Below, piece by piece: positions 54,803-63,441 of a DNA stretch of 64,000 nt. Source of the stretch: an uncultured Ruminococcus sp. (GTDB lineage Bacteria; Bacillota; Clostridia; Lachnospirales; Lachnospiraceae); the NCBI GenBank assembly GCA_904377845.1, contig CAJFGR010000032.1:1-64000 (forward strand), read 5' to 3'. Within the stretch, counting starts at the first letter, position 1; each line of letters begins with the position of its first letter. A program made the translations under genes and the position numbers. Below the pieces are notes generated by a model that was given only the letters and a program-made list of their open reading frames with translations, was not told the DNA's origin and ran no database searches.

Positions 54803-56548
54803 ATGAAGAACAGAACATATAATAAGAAGAAAATACTTGTAGTATTTATCTGTGCCGCTCTGATCCTGTTCGGTCTTATCGGCCGGCTTGTCTGGCTGAT
54901 GATATTTGACGCGGAGTATTATCAGGAGCTGGCTCAGGATCTGCACGAGCGTGAGCGGGAGATCAAGGCTGCCAGAGGGGAGATTGTAGACCGTAACGGT
55001 GTCGTTCTTGCTACGAACAGGACGGTGTGTACCATATCCGTGATCCACAGCCAGATCGAAGATGCGGATCTTGTAACAGAGGTGCTGTGCTCGGAACTGG
55101 GCCTTGAGGAGGATAAAGTGAGAGAAAAAGTGGAAAAAGTATCCTCTATGGAAAAGATTCAGACAAATGTGGACAAGGAAACCGGTGACAGAATCCGGGA
55201 ATATGATCTGGCAGGGGTGAAAGTGGATGAGGATTATAAACGCTATTATCCCTTTGATGATCTTGCGTCAAGGGTGCTGGGGTTTACCGGAGGTGATAAT
55301 CAGGGGATTATCGGTCTGGAGGTAAAATACGAAGATTATCTGAAAGGAACCAACGGGACGATCCTGACGGTGACAGATGCAAGAGGCGTTGAGCTGGACG
55401 GTGTGGCGGAAGACCGGATAGAGCCCGTGGCCGGCGAGACCCTGCAGGTAAGCCTTGACTATAATATGCAGGCCTACTGTCAGCAGGCGGCGGAAAATGT
55501 GATGGTGGAGAAGCAGGCGGAAGCTGTATCCATCCTCCTGATGAACCCTCAGAACGGTGAAATATATGCCATGGTGAATGTCCCTGAGTTCGATCTGAAC
55601 AATCCTTATGATCTGAACACGGGCGTGGACGAAGAGTCTCTGTCAGACGAAGAGCTTCAGGACCAGTTGAACCAGATGTGGAGAAACCGGTGCATTAACG
55701 ATACTTATGAGCCGGGATCCACATTTAAGATTATTACCGCCTCCGCCTGCCTGGAAGAGGGTGTTGTCTCACTCGATGATACCTTTGTGTGTCCGGGCTA
55801 CCGTATTGTGGAAGACCGGAAGATCCGGTGCCATAAGGTGGGAGGCCACGGGCAGGAGACATTTGTGCAGGGAATACAGAACTCCTGCAACCCGGTATTT
55901 ATGGATATCGGACTCAGACTGGGCGCAGACCGGTTCTACGATTATTTTGAAAAGTTCGGACTTCTGAAACTGACGAATGTGGATCTCCCCGGTGAGGCGG
56001 GAACCATTATGCACAAGAAAGAGGATATCGGCACAGTAGAACTTGCGACCATGACGTTCGGACAGTCTTTTCAGGTTACGCCGATTCAGATGGCTGTAAC
56101 CGTAAGTTCTATTATAAACGGCGGCACGCGGGTGACCCCTCACGTTGGAACTGCCGTGCTCGATGAAAACGGGGAGAAGATAAAGACATTTGACTATGAT
56201 ACGGAGAAGGGAGTCGTATCCGAAGAGACGTCAGAGACAATGCAGATGCTCCTTGAAAGCGTGGTGTCCGAGGGATCGGGAAAGAATGCTTATATAGAGG
56301 GGTATTCTATCGGCGGGAAGACGGCTACGTCGCAGACTCTTCCCAGAAGTGCAAACAAATATATATCTTCGTTTATCGGCTTTGCCCCGGCGGACGATCC
56401 GCAGATTCTGGGAATTGTCATTATACATGATCCCAAGGGCGTGTATTATGGCGGTACGATCGCCGCCCCGGTGCTCAGAGACATTTACGACAATGTGCTT
56501 CCGTATCTCGGGATTGAAAAAAATCAGGCGATGGTATATACTAAATGA
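54803..56548 (+). CDS. Class B penicillin-binding protein, SpoVD-like
   Basis: Transpeptidase of 581 residues: one helix (about 11-34), RGEIVDRNGVVLATN, then Ser306-Thr-Phe-Lys309 (EPGSTFKIIT) and SCN (361-363). The third motif reads KTA (506-508, SIGGKTATSQT) where KTG is standard. No PASTA domains. In B. subtilis spoVD sits at this place and makes spore cortex, so a sporulation role is plausible, but a second division PBP is also possible. ATG 54803 is preferred to TTG 54785, which lies inside the hairpin arm. Confidence 0.92.
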   Translation: MKNRTYNKKKILVVFICAALILFGLIGRLVWLMIFDAEYYQELAQDLHEREREIKAARGEIVDRNGVVLATNRTVCTISVIHSQIEDADLVTEVLCSELGLEEDKVREKVEKVSSMEKIQTNVDKETGDRIREYDLAGVKVDEDYKRYYPFDDLASRVLGFTGGDNQGIIGLEVKYEDYLKGTNGTILTVTDARGVELDGVAEDRIEPVAGETLQVSLDYNMQAYCQQAAENVMVEKQAEAVSILLMNPQNGEIYAMVNVPEFDLNNPYDLNTGVDEESLSDEELQDQLNQMWRNRCINDTYEPGSTFKIITASACLEEGVVSLDDTFVCPGYRIVEDRKIRCHKVGGHGQETFVQGIQNSCNPVFMDIGLRLGADRFYDYFEKFGLLKLTNVDLPGEAGTIMHKKEDIGTVELATMTFGQSFQVTPIQMAVTVSSIINGGTRVTPHVGTAVLDENGEKIKTFDYDTEKGVVSEETSETMQMLLESVVSEGSGKNAYIEGYSIGGKTATSQTLPRSANKYISSFIGFAPADDPQILGIVIIHDPKGVYYGGTIAAPVLRDIYDNVLPYLGIEKNQAMVYTK

Positions 56549-56606
56549 GATGTTCAGAAAAGGGGGAGGCCCCTGTATGAAACGAAAGAGATGAAGAGGT
56601 GGATTT

Positions 56607-57563
56607 ATGAGTAGTCATGTAGTGATTCCGGTGCTGATTTCTTTTGCCGTAAGCCTTGTACTGGGGCCGGTTGTTATTCCTTTTTTAAGAAAACTGAAGA
56701 TGAAGCAGACGGAACGCGTGGACGGAGTGCAGTCCCACCTTAAGAAAGCAGGTACGCCTACCATGGGCGGAATCATCATACTTATAGCAGTGATCGTGAC
56801 CTCCCTTTTTTATGTGCGGGATTACCCGAAGATTATACCGGTTCTGTTCCTGACGGTTGCATTCGGACTGATCGGTTTCCTTGATGATTATCTTAAAGTC
56901 GTCCTGAAGCGTTCAGACGGACTGATGCCGATGCAGAAGATGGCGCTGCAGATCGTTGTTACCGCTGTATTTGCATTTTATCTTGTGAAAGTGGCCAAGG
57001 TACCGCTGACAATGCTCGTGCCGTTCTCCGGCGGCTATTACTGGGATATCGGCTGGCTGGCCATTCCGGTTCTCTTCTTTGCAGTGATCGGAACCGTAAA
57101 CGGAACCAATTTCACAGACGGCCTGGACGGCCTGGCGTCCAGCGTCACTGTCCTTGTTGCGACATTTTTTACGGTTGTTGCGATCGGGACAAAGAGCGGA
57201 ATTGAGCCGGTCACCTGCGCTGTTGTAGGAGCCCTGCTCGGATTCCTCTTATTTAACGTATATCCGGCCAGTGTATTTATGGGAGATACCGGGTCGCTTG
57301 CGCTGGGAGGTTTTGTCGCAGGAACAGCATATATGCTTCAGATGCCCCTGTTTATTATTATCGTAGGATTTATTTATCTTGTGGAAGTGGCATCTGTTAT
57401 TATCCAGGTTACTTATTTTAAAAAGACAGGCGGAAAGCGTATCTTTAAGATGGCTCCGATTCACCATCACTTTGAGCTCTGCGGATGGTCGGAGACGAGA
57501 GTGGTAGCTGTGTTCTCGATTATTACGGCACTTCTCTGCCTGATCGCTCTTATGGGGGTATAG
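56607..57563 (+). CDS. mraY: Phospho-N-acetylmuramoyl-pentapeptide transferase MraY
   Basis: Makes lipid I from UDP-MurNAc-pentapeptide and undecaprenyl phosphate. A 318-residue protein with ten helices and the catalytic acids in FGLIGFLDDYLKV, NGTNFTDGLDGLAS and FMGDTGSLALGG, plus the C-terminal APIHHHFELCGW. AGAGGTGG precedes ATG 56607; murD begins 5 bases after it. Confidence 0.97.
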   Translation: MSSHVVIPVLISFAVSLVLGPVVIPFLRKLKMKQTERVDGVQSHLKKAGTPTMGGIIILIAVIVTSLFYVRDYPKIIPVLFLTVAFGLIGFLDDYLKVVLKRSDGLMPMQKMALQIVVTAVFAFYLVKVAKVPLTMLVPFSGGYYWDIGWLAIPVLFFAVIGTVNGTNFTDGLDGLASSVTVLVATFFTVVAIGTKSGIEPVTCAVVGALLGFLLFNVYPASVFMGDTGSLALGGFVAGTAYMLQMPLFIIIVGFIYLVEVASVIIQVTYFKKTGGKRIFKMAPIHHHFELCGWSETRVVAVFSIITALLCLIALMGV

Positions 57564-57567
57564 TACG

Positions 57568-58950
57568 ATGAATTTAAAAGACAGTAAAGTACTTGTGTTC
57601 GGATCCGGAATCAGCGGAGAAGCGGCAGCAGGTCTGTTGATGCGCGAAGGCTCTGATATCGTCCTTTACGACGGAAATGAACAGCTGGATGCGGACAGGA
57701 TCAAAAGTGAAATACTGGAACAGGCGCAGACTGAAGGACATGAAAAACTTCCGGGAACCGTCAGTGTCGTACTCGGAGAGTTCCCGGTACAGATGCTTGA
57801 TGAGCTGGATCTCACTGTGATGAGCCCGGGGGTTCCGACCGATCTTCCGGTAGTGGAAGAGATGAGAAAGAAAAATATTCCGGTCTGGGGCGAGATTGAA
57901 CTTGCCTATGCGTGCGGGAAGGGAGATGTGCTTGCCATTACAGGTACAAACGGCAAGACGACGACCACATCTCTTCTTGGAGAGATTATGAAAAATGCCA
58001 GAGAGAGCGTATTTGTCGTAGGGAATATCGGTAATCCGTACACAAGCATTGTTCCGCAGACAAAGGAAGATTCCGTGATTGTTGCGGAAATGAGCAGCTT
58101 TCAGCTTGAGACAGTACACAGTTTCCGCCCGAAGGTCAGTGCGATCCTTAATATTACACCGGATCACCTGAACCGCCACCATACGATGGATGCGTATATC
58201 GAGGCAAAAGAGCGGATTGCCGCCAATCAGACTTCGGAAGATTTCTGTGTGCTCAACTACGAGGACGAGGTTCTTCGTAAATTTGGAGAAAGCGTGGATG
58301 CTCAGGTTCTATATTTCAGCAGCCAGCGTAAACTTAACAGAGGCGTATATTTAGACGGCAGTACGATTGTCTGCGGTATAGATGAGCCGGTTGCTGTGTG
58401 CGATACGGCTGACCTGCAGATTCTCGGCACACACAACTATGAAAATGCAATGGCGGCTGTGGCGATGGCATATGCGTACGGGGTGCCCATGAATGTGATC
58501 AGAAAGACGCTTAAGGAATTCCGCGGTGTAGAACACCGGATCGAGTTCGTGGCCGAGAAGAACGGCGTTGCGTATTATAATGATTCCAAAGGAACGAATC
58601 CGGATGCCGCGATCAGGGGAATTCAGGCGATGAACCGTCCGACTGTACTGATCGGCGGGGGATATGACAAGGAATCTTCTTATGATGAGTGGATTAATGC
58701 ATTCGACGGCAAGGTGAAGAAACTTGTGCTCATCGGAGCTACCCGCGAGAAAATTGCAGAGACTGCAAGGCGTCTCGGCTTTACGGATATTGTTATGGCG
58801 GATACTTTTGAGGAAGCTTTTGAAAAATGTGTGGAATATGCACAGCCCGGTGATGCAGTGCTTCTTTCGCCTGCATGCGCGAGCTGGGGAATGTTTAAAA
58901 ATTATGAGGAACGCGGAGATAAATTCAAAGAACTTGTAGAACAGCTATAA
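57568..58950 (+). CDS. murD: UDP-N-acetylmuramoyl-L-alanine--D-glutamate ligase MurD
   Basis: Cytoplasmic ATP-dependent ligase adding D-Glu to UDP-MurNAc-L-Ala. 460 residues in three domains: N-terminal Rossmann-like (VLVFGSGISGEAAA), ATP-binding GTNGKTT (126-132) with EMSSFQLE and NITPDHLNRH, and a C-terminal domain with HRIEFV, NDSKGTNP and LSPACASWGMF. murE, murF, murG and murC are not in this cluster. Confidence 0.97.
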   Translation: MNLKDSKVLVFGSGISGEAAAGLLMREGSDIVLYDGNEQLDADRIKSEILEQAQTEGHEKLPGTVSVVLGEFPVQMLDELDLTVMSPGVPTDLPVVEEMRKKNIPVWGEIELAYACGKGDVLAITGTNGKTTTTSLLGEIMKNARESVFVVGNIGNPYTSIVPQTKEDSVIVAEMSSFQLETVHSFRPKVSAILNITPDHLNRHHTMDAYIEAKERIAANQTSEDFCVLNYEDEVLRKFGESVDAQVLYFSSQRKLNRGVYLDGSTIVCGIDEPVAVCDTADLQILGTHNYENAMAAVAMAYAYGVPMNVIRKTLKEFRGVEHRIEFVAEKNGVAYYNDSKGTNPDAAIRGIQAMNRPTVLIGGGYDKESSYDEWINAFDGKVKKLVLIGATREKIAETARRLGFTDIVMADTFEEAFEKCVEYAQPGDAVLLSPACASWGMFKNYEERGDKFKELVEQL

Positions 58951-58964
58951 GGGGTGAATTTTGA

Positions 58965-60050
58965 TTGGAGCGTTCCGGAAAGAAGAGACATTATGACGAG
59001 ACGCTGCTGACCGTGGTGATTATCCTTGTTGTGATCGGCCTTGTGATGCTGTACAGCACCAGTGCCTACAATGGTGAAGTGAAGTTTCACGATCCATTTT
59101 ACTATCTGAAAAAACAGGGATTTGCTACTTTTATCGGCTTTCTGGGTATGGCGATCGTATCGAGGATAGACTATCACCGGTGGGCGAGGCTGGCCATACC
59201 GGGGTATCTGGCTGCAATTGCCCTGTCAGTGGCGGTTATGCTCTTCGGAGATGAATATAACGGGTCCAAAAGATGGCTGTCTTTGGGCCCTGTTTCTTTT
59301 CAGCCCTCGGAATTTGCCAAGGTGGCCGTAATATTGTTCCTGGCCTGCCTTGTAACCAGATATGCGAAGCGTATGGATAAATTCAGAACACTGGTTCTTA
59401 TGATGCTTCCGGTTGTGCCCATTGTGGCACTGGTTGGTGCGAGCAACTTAAGCACTGCCATTATTATTCTGGGGATTGCCGTGGTGCTGGTCTTTGTTGC
59501 CAGTCCGAAATACTCCCAGTTTATCTGGATGGGAACGGCAGGGGCAGCCTTCATGGCAGTATTCCTTGCCATGGAGAGTTACCGGCTCGAGAGGCTTGCA
59601 ATCTGGCGCAATCCGGAGCAGTATGAGAAGGGCTATCAGACGCTTCAGGGATTGTACGCCATCGGAAGCGGCGGACTTTTCGGAAGAGGGCTGGGAAACA
59701 GCGTGCAGAAACTGGGCTTTCTGCCGGAGGCGCAGAACGATATGATTTTCTCCATTATCTGCGAAGAACTGGGGCTGGCAGGAGCCGGGATCATTATTTT
59801 TCTGTTTCTGCTGCTGATCTGGCGGTTCTTTGTAATTGCAACGAAAGCGCCGGATCTGCTGGGGGCGCTGATTGCATCCGGGGCAATGGCTCATATGATG
59901 ATACAGGTGATATTAAATATTGCTGTTGTTACCAATTCGATTCCAAATACAGGGATCACGCTTCCCTTTATCAGCTACGGGGGAACCTCCGTTATGTTTC
60001 TTCTGCTGGAAATGGGACTTGTGCTGAGTGTGTCGGGTCTGGTAGAATAA
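58965..60050 (+). CDS. ftsW: Division SEDS glycan polymerase FtsW
   Basis: A 361-residue peptidoglycan polymerase with ten helices and GLVMLYSTSAYNGE, GSKRWLSLGPVSFQPSE, GYQTLQGLYAIGSGGLFGRG, LGFLPEAQNDMIF and NTGITLPFISYGGT. The start is TTG 58965, with AAGGGGTG eight bases upstream. Position after murD and before ftsQ supports FtsW over RodA. It is close in sequence to the SEDS gene at 47562 but lacks the N-terminal extension. Confidence 0.94.
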   Translation: MERSGKKRHYDETLLTVVIILVVIGLVMLYSTSAYNGEVKFHDPFYYLKKQGFATFIGFLGMAIVSRIDYHRWARLAIPGYLAAIALSVAVMLFGDEYNGSKRWLSLGPVSFQPSEFAKVAVILFLACLVTRYAKRMDKFRTLVLMMLPVVPIVALVGASNLSTAIIILGIAVVLVFVASPKYSQFIWMGTAGAAFMAVFLAMESYRLERLAIWRNPEQYEKGYQTLQGLYAIGSGGLFGRGLGNSVQKLGFLPEAQNDMIFSIICEELGLAGAGIIIFLFLLLIWRFFVIATKAPDLLGALIASGAMAHMMIQVILNIAVVTNSIPNTGITLPFISYGGTSVMFLLLEMGLVLSVSGLVE

Positions 60051-60056
60051 AATGAA

Positions 60057-60114
60057 AAACCGCACGGTGCGGTTCTGAACTGAACAGAATGAACAAAAAA
60101 CGGCACAGCGCCGT
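60057..60114 (+). other. Two short hairpins between ftsW and ftsQ
   Basis: AACCGCA/TGCGGTT (60058-60064 and 60068-60074) and ACGGC/GCCGT (60100-60104 and 60110-60114). Neither has a T-run after it. They may stabilise or process the transcript between the two genes. Confidence 0.5.
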
Positions 60115-60139
60115 GGGATTACGAAGGAGGCATATACAG

Positions 60140-60877
60140 ATGAAAAAGAAGAAACGCAGAAGGGTATGGCCGGTCATACTTGCCGTGCTTCTGGCTTTGA
60201 TCATACTGGCGGCAGTGGCCGTACTGCTGTTTCGCACACGCTCGGTGGAAGTAGAAGGCAACTCCTATTACAGTGATAATACTATTGAGACGTGGGTGAA
60301 CAGAGATAAGCTTTCTGTCAATACATTATATATTCTGGTCCGTTATGATCTTATGGATGCGGAGCTTCCTGCCGGGGTGGAACGGTTCAATGTTTCCCTG
60401 AAAAATCCCTGGACTGTTCTTGTGAATGTTGAAGAAAAGGAAATGGCGGGGTATGTTGATTATGACGGTGCTTACCTTTATTTTGACTGTGAGGGAGTAG
60501 CTGCCCTGAAGACAAAGAAGCTGATTGAAGGCGTACCCTATATTGAAGGGCTGGCATTTGACGAATCCGAGGTGGAGATTGGAAAGACACTTCATGTAGA
60601 GGACGACGGCATTTTCGGACAGATCGTGGATGCGTCAGAAAATCTGAGAAAATACAGCCTTACGCCTGACAGGCTTTCCTGTGCGGAGGGGGATATCAGA
60701 GCGTATTTCGGAGTCGTGGAAGTGTTGCTCGGAAACGGCGACTATGACGTGAAACTTCAGCAGGTGCCCCCGATACTGGAAAAACTTGCAGAGTTGTACC
60801 CGGATACGGCGGGCACGCTGCATCTGGAAAACTATGACTCCGATTCCGAGTCGATTTCGTTTGTGCCGGCCGGATAA
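60140..60877 (+). CDS. ftsQ: Division protein FtsQ/DivIB
   Basis: A 245-residue bitopic protein: very basic N-terminus (MKKKKRRRVW), one helix (about 11-31), a POTRA domain beginning VEVEGNSYYSDNTIETW, then NPWTVLVNVEEKEMAGYV of the beta region and a short C-terminus. It scaffolds FtsL and DivIC with the division PBP. ATG 60140 has AAGGAGG nine bases upstream and is clearly better than ATG 60089. Confidence 0.92.
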   Translation: MKKKKRRRVWPVILAVLLALIILAAVAVLLFRTRSVEVEGNSYYSDNTIETWVNRDKLSVNTLYILVRYDLMDAELPAGVERFNVSLKNPWTVLVNVEEKEMAGYVDYDGAYLYFDCEGVAALKTKKLIEGVPYIEGLAFDESEVEIGKTLHVEDDGIFGQIVDASENLRKYSLTPDRLSCAEGDIRAYFGVVEVLLGNGDYDVKLQQVPPILEKLAELYPDTAGTLHLENYDSDSESISFVPAG

Positions 60878-61192
60878 TCGGACTGTCAGGTAAACGTGTG
60901 TCCGGCAGGATCCGCCATGCAAGCTCGATTACGCTGCGCTGCATCTCGCTTTGGCTAAACGCCAAATACAGATATATCCATATGACCTGTTGCAAGCAAG
61001 CTTGCACAGCTCATATGAATATATCTGTGCATGGCTAGATAGTATTGAAAATAGTATAAAAAATCAGAAAAATAGGAAAAAATCTATTGATTATTTACGG
61101 AAAAGACTTTATTATATACTTATTGGATTGTAAGGTTCAATAATATAAGGGATGTATAAGAAATTAATAAGACGACAAAGGAGGAAATACTC
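60878..61192. other. AT-rich ftsQ-ftsZ gap with a long inverted repeat
   Basis: This 315-base gap contains an 18-bp inverted repeat with one mismatch: 60968-60985 (ACAGATATATCCATATGA) against 61011-61028 (TCATATGAATATATCTGT). Inside is a smaller palindrome, GCAAGCTTGC. The next 150 bases are AT-rich and include TATACT at 61115, but no -35 box is well spaced. The element looks like a small mobile repeat or a recombination site. A 60-codon frame here has no support as a gene. Confidence 0.7.
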
Positions 61193-62380
61193 TTGTTAGA
61201 AATTAAGACCAATGAATCAGAAGCGGCCGCAAGAATAATTGTTGTCGGAGTAGGCGGCGGCGGAAATAACGCTGTGAACCGCATGATCGACGAGCAGATT
61301 GCGGGTGTGGAATTTATCGCAGTAAATACAGATAAACAGGCTCTGCAGCTCTGCAAGGCACCGACTCTTATGCAGATCGGTGAGAAACTTACAAAGGGAC
61401 TTGGCGCCGGTGCGCAGCCTGAGGTAGGAGAGAAAGCAGCGGAGGAAAGTTCAGAAGAGATTTCAGCAGCTCTGAAAGGTGCGGATATGGTATTCGTTAC
61501 CTGCGGTATGGGCGGCGGAACAGGTACCGGAGCAGCTCCGGTTATTGCCCGCATTGCAAAAGAGCAGGGTGCTCTGACGGTAGGTGTAGTTACAAAACCG
61601 TTCCGTTTTGAGTCCAAGACCAGAATGCAGAATGCGCTGAACGGTATAGATAAATTAAAAGAGAATGTTGACACGATTATCGTGATTCCGAATGATAAAC
61701 TTCTGGAAGTTGTTGACAGACGCACGACAATGCCTGAAGCTCTTAAGAAAGCTGATGAGGTGCTTCAGCAGGGTATTCAGGGTATCACAGACCTGATTAA
61801 TGTGCCGTCTCTGATCAATCTGGATTTCGCGGATATCCAGACTGTTATGAAGGACAAGGGTATTGCACATATCGGTATCGGTTCCGGACGCGGCGATGAC
61901 AAGGCTCTTGAGGCTGTCAAAGAGGCGGTTGCCAGCCCGCTGCTTGAGACAACGATCCAGGGTGCTTCCAATGTCATTGTCAATGTATCCGGTGATATCA
62001 CTCTTATGGATGCTTCTGATGCAGCTGACTATGTTCAGGAGCTTGCAGGAGAGAGCGCAAGTATTATCTTCGGTGCTATGTATGACGACACGAAGTCTGA
62101 TGAGTGTACAATCACTGTTATTGCCACAGGTTTACATAATGTGGGCGGAAGCGCTTCAAAGTTAAAGGCAAGACTGGAAGGACAGCAGAAGGTGGGATCC
62201 ATCCTGCCGAATGGCGAGTCACCGGTGAGAAGCCGTCTTGACAGTGAAAACAAGAGAACTGCAGGAACTGCATCTTCTTCAAGACCGCAGGGAGGGACAA
62301 TGCCGACGCTTCAGCCGAGGACGCCGTCCAGCACTGTGAAAGAGCAGTCCATTAAGATTCCGGATTTCTTTAAGAAATAG
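61193..62380 (+). CDS. ftsZ: Cell division GTPase FtsZ
   Basis: Tubulin homologue forming the Z ring. A 395-residue protein with [14 protein letters not shown], the tubulin signature [25 protein letters not shown], a C-terminal polymerisation domain, a Ser/Thr-rich linker and the conserved tail [10 protein letters not shown] that binds partners such as SepF. The start is TTG 61193 with AAAGGAGG eight bases upstream. ftsA is absent upstream; tandem terminators follow. Confidence 0.98.
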   Translation: MLEIKTNESEAAARIIVVGVGGGGNNAVNRMIDEQIAGVEFIAVNTDKQALQLCKAPTLMQIGEKLTKGLGAGAQPEVGEKAAEESSEEISAALKGADMVFVTCGMGGGTGTGAAPVIARIAKEQGALTVGVVTKPFRFESKTRMQNALNGIDKLKENVDTIIVIPNDKLLEVVDRRTTMPEALKKADEVLQQGIQGITDLINVPSLINLDFADIQTVMKDKGIAHIGIGSGRGDDKALEAVKEAVASPLLETTIQGASNVIVNVSGDITLMDASDAADYVQELAGESASIIFGAMYDDTKSDECTITVIATGLHNVGGSASKLKARLEGQQKVGSILPNGESPVRSRLDSENKRTAGTASSSRPQGGTMPTLQPRTPSSTVKEQSIKIPDFFKK

Positions 62381-62412
62381 AAAATACAAATATAGTTTAT
62401 GTAAAGAGAGAA

Positions 62413-62485
62413 AAGCTCTGTACGGTATTCCGTACGGAGCTTTTTTACGATCTGAAAAGCGGAGATAAGTTTTCCGCTTGTTTTA
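62413..62485 (+). terminator. Tandem intrinsic terminators after ftsZ
   Basis: AAGCTCTGTACGG (62413-62425) pairs with CCGTACGGAGCTT (62430-62442) with TTTTTT to 62446. A second hairpin, AAGCGGA (62457-62463) with TCCGCTT (62473-62479), is followed by GTTTTAT. They separate the vegetative cluster from spoIIGA. Confidence 0.9.
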
Positions 62486-62521
62486 TATCGGTACTGTTTT
62501 ATTTCATACTGGCGATGCTGC

Positions 62522-62588
62522 TGTCGAAAGATATTTCTGTGTTTCTGTCATTATCTGACAAATTTTATTCCTGATCAGGCGATATAAT
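62522..62588 (+). promoter_or_regulatory. Spo0A-type promoter with 22-bp spacer for spoIIGA-sigE
   Basis: CTGACA (62555-62560) and TATAAT (62583-62588) are 22 bases apart. This matches the unusual spacing of the B. subtilis spoIIG promoter, which uses sigma-A and Spo0A. A 0A box TGTCGAA lies at 62522-62528, and a second, TGACAAA, at 62556-62562 overlaps the -35. The -10 is about 37 bases before the spoIIGA start. Confidence 0.75.
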
Positions 62589-62625
62589 GATTTCCGGATC
62601 GTTACCGGAGGAAAGAAGGTGAGAT

Positions 62626-63411
62626 ATGTACTATGAACTGTACATAGATGTGTTTTTTCTGGAAAACTTCATGCTTGACAGTCTTCTTCTTCTGATTGTG
62701 AACCGTATAACCAATAACGGACGGTCGTACGGGCGCATCCTTCTGGGAGGCGGACTGGGGAGCCTTCTGACCTGTCTGGTCATTGCGCTGCCTTTTCCAT
62801 CCGTGTTGCGGCTGATCCTGTTCCACACAGCGGTGAACAGTGCAATGCTGTTTGCCGGGCTTCGGATTACCGGTCTGCCGCAGTTTATCCGGATGCTTCT
62901 GAGCCTGTATGCGTCAGCATTTATTCTGGGAGGAATTATGCAGGCCTTTCGCCCTTATATGCGGTACATAAGCGTTTTTTATGCGGCTGCCGCTTTAAGC
63001 GGAGCAGTGCTTCTGTGGTTATGGAAAGCAGTTTCCCATATTTGCAGGCATCAGGAAAAGATCCTGAAAGTGACTTTGTATACGGAATTTGGACAAAAGT
63101 CCGTGAAAGCTCTTCTGGATACGGGAAATGAACTGAGAGACTTCTATACGGGAGATCCGGTGAATATTATCGATCCGGAGACAGCGGCAGAAATCTGGCG
63201 TTATACGGAACCGGAAAAGGGATTCCGGCTGATTCCTTACCGCTGTGTCGGAGGGGAATCATTTATGAAGGTATTCCGCCTGAAAAAGATATGTATTCAC
63301 ATGGAAGAAGACAGATGGATAGACAGTCCTCTGGTGGGAATAGGGGAAGCATATCTGTCCGGTAACAGAGAATATGAGATGATCCTGAATCCGGCAATCT
63401 TTTCCGGATGA
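62626..63411 (+). CDS. spoIIGA: Sporulation sigma-E processing peptidase SpoIIGA
   Basis: Membrane aspartic peptidase that cleaves pro-sigma-E in the mother cell after a signal from SpoIIR. The 261-residue protein has five N-terminal helices (about residues 8-25, 37-57, 61-78, 86-104, 113-134) and a cytoplasmic protease half with the active Asp165 in ALLDTGNELRD. AAGAAGGTGAG precedes ATG 62626. sigE follows after 30 bases. Confidence 0.96.
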   Translation: MYYELYIDVFFLENFMLDSLLLLIVNRITNNGRSYGRILLGGGLGSLLTCLVIALPFPSVLRLILFHTAVNSAMLFAGLRITGLPQFIRMLLSLYASAFILGGIMQAFRPYMRYISVFYAAAALSGAVLLWLWKAVSHICRHQEKILKVTLYTEFGQKSVKALLDTGNELRDFYTGDPVNIIDPETAAEIWRYTEPEKGFRLIPYRCVGGESFMKVFRLKKICIHMEEDRWIDSPLVGIGEAYLSGNREYEMILNPAIFSG

Positions 63412-63441
63412 AATCAAAATATAAAATTAGGAGGAGACTGG

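Noticed and set aside
60951..61133. Small 60-codon plus-strand frame between ftsQ and ftsZ
   Set aside because: No ribosome site; much of it is the inverted-repeat element and AT-rich sequence.
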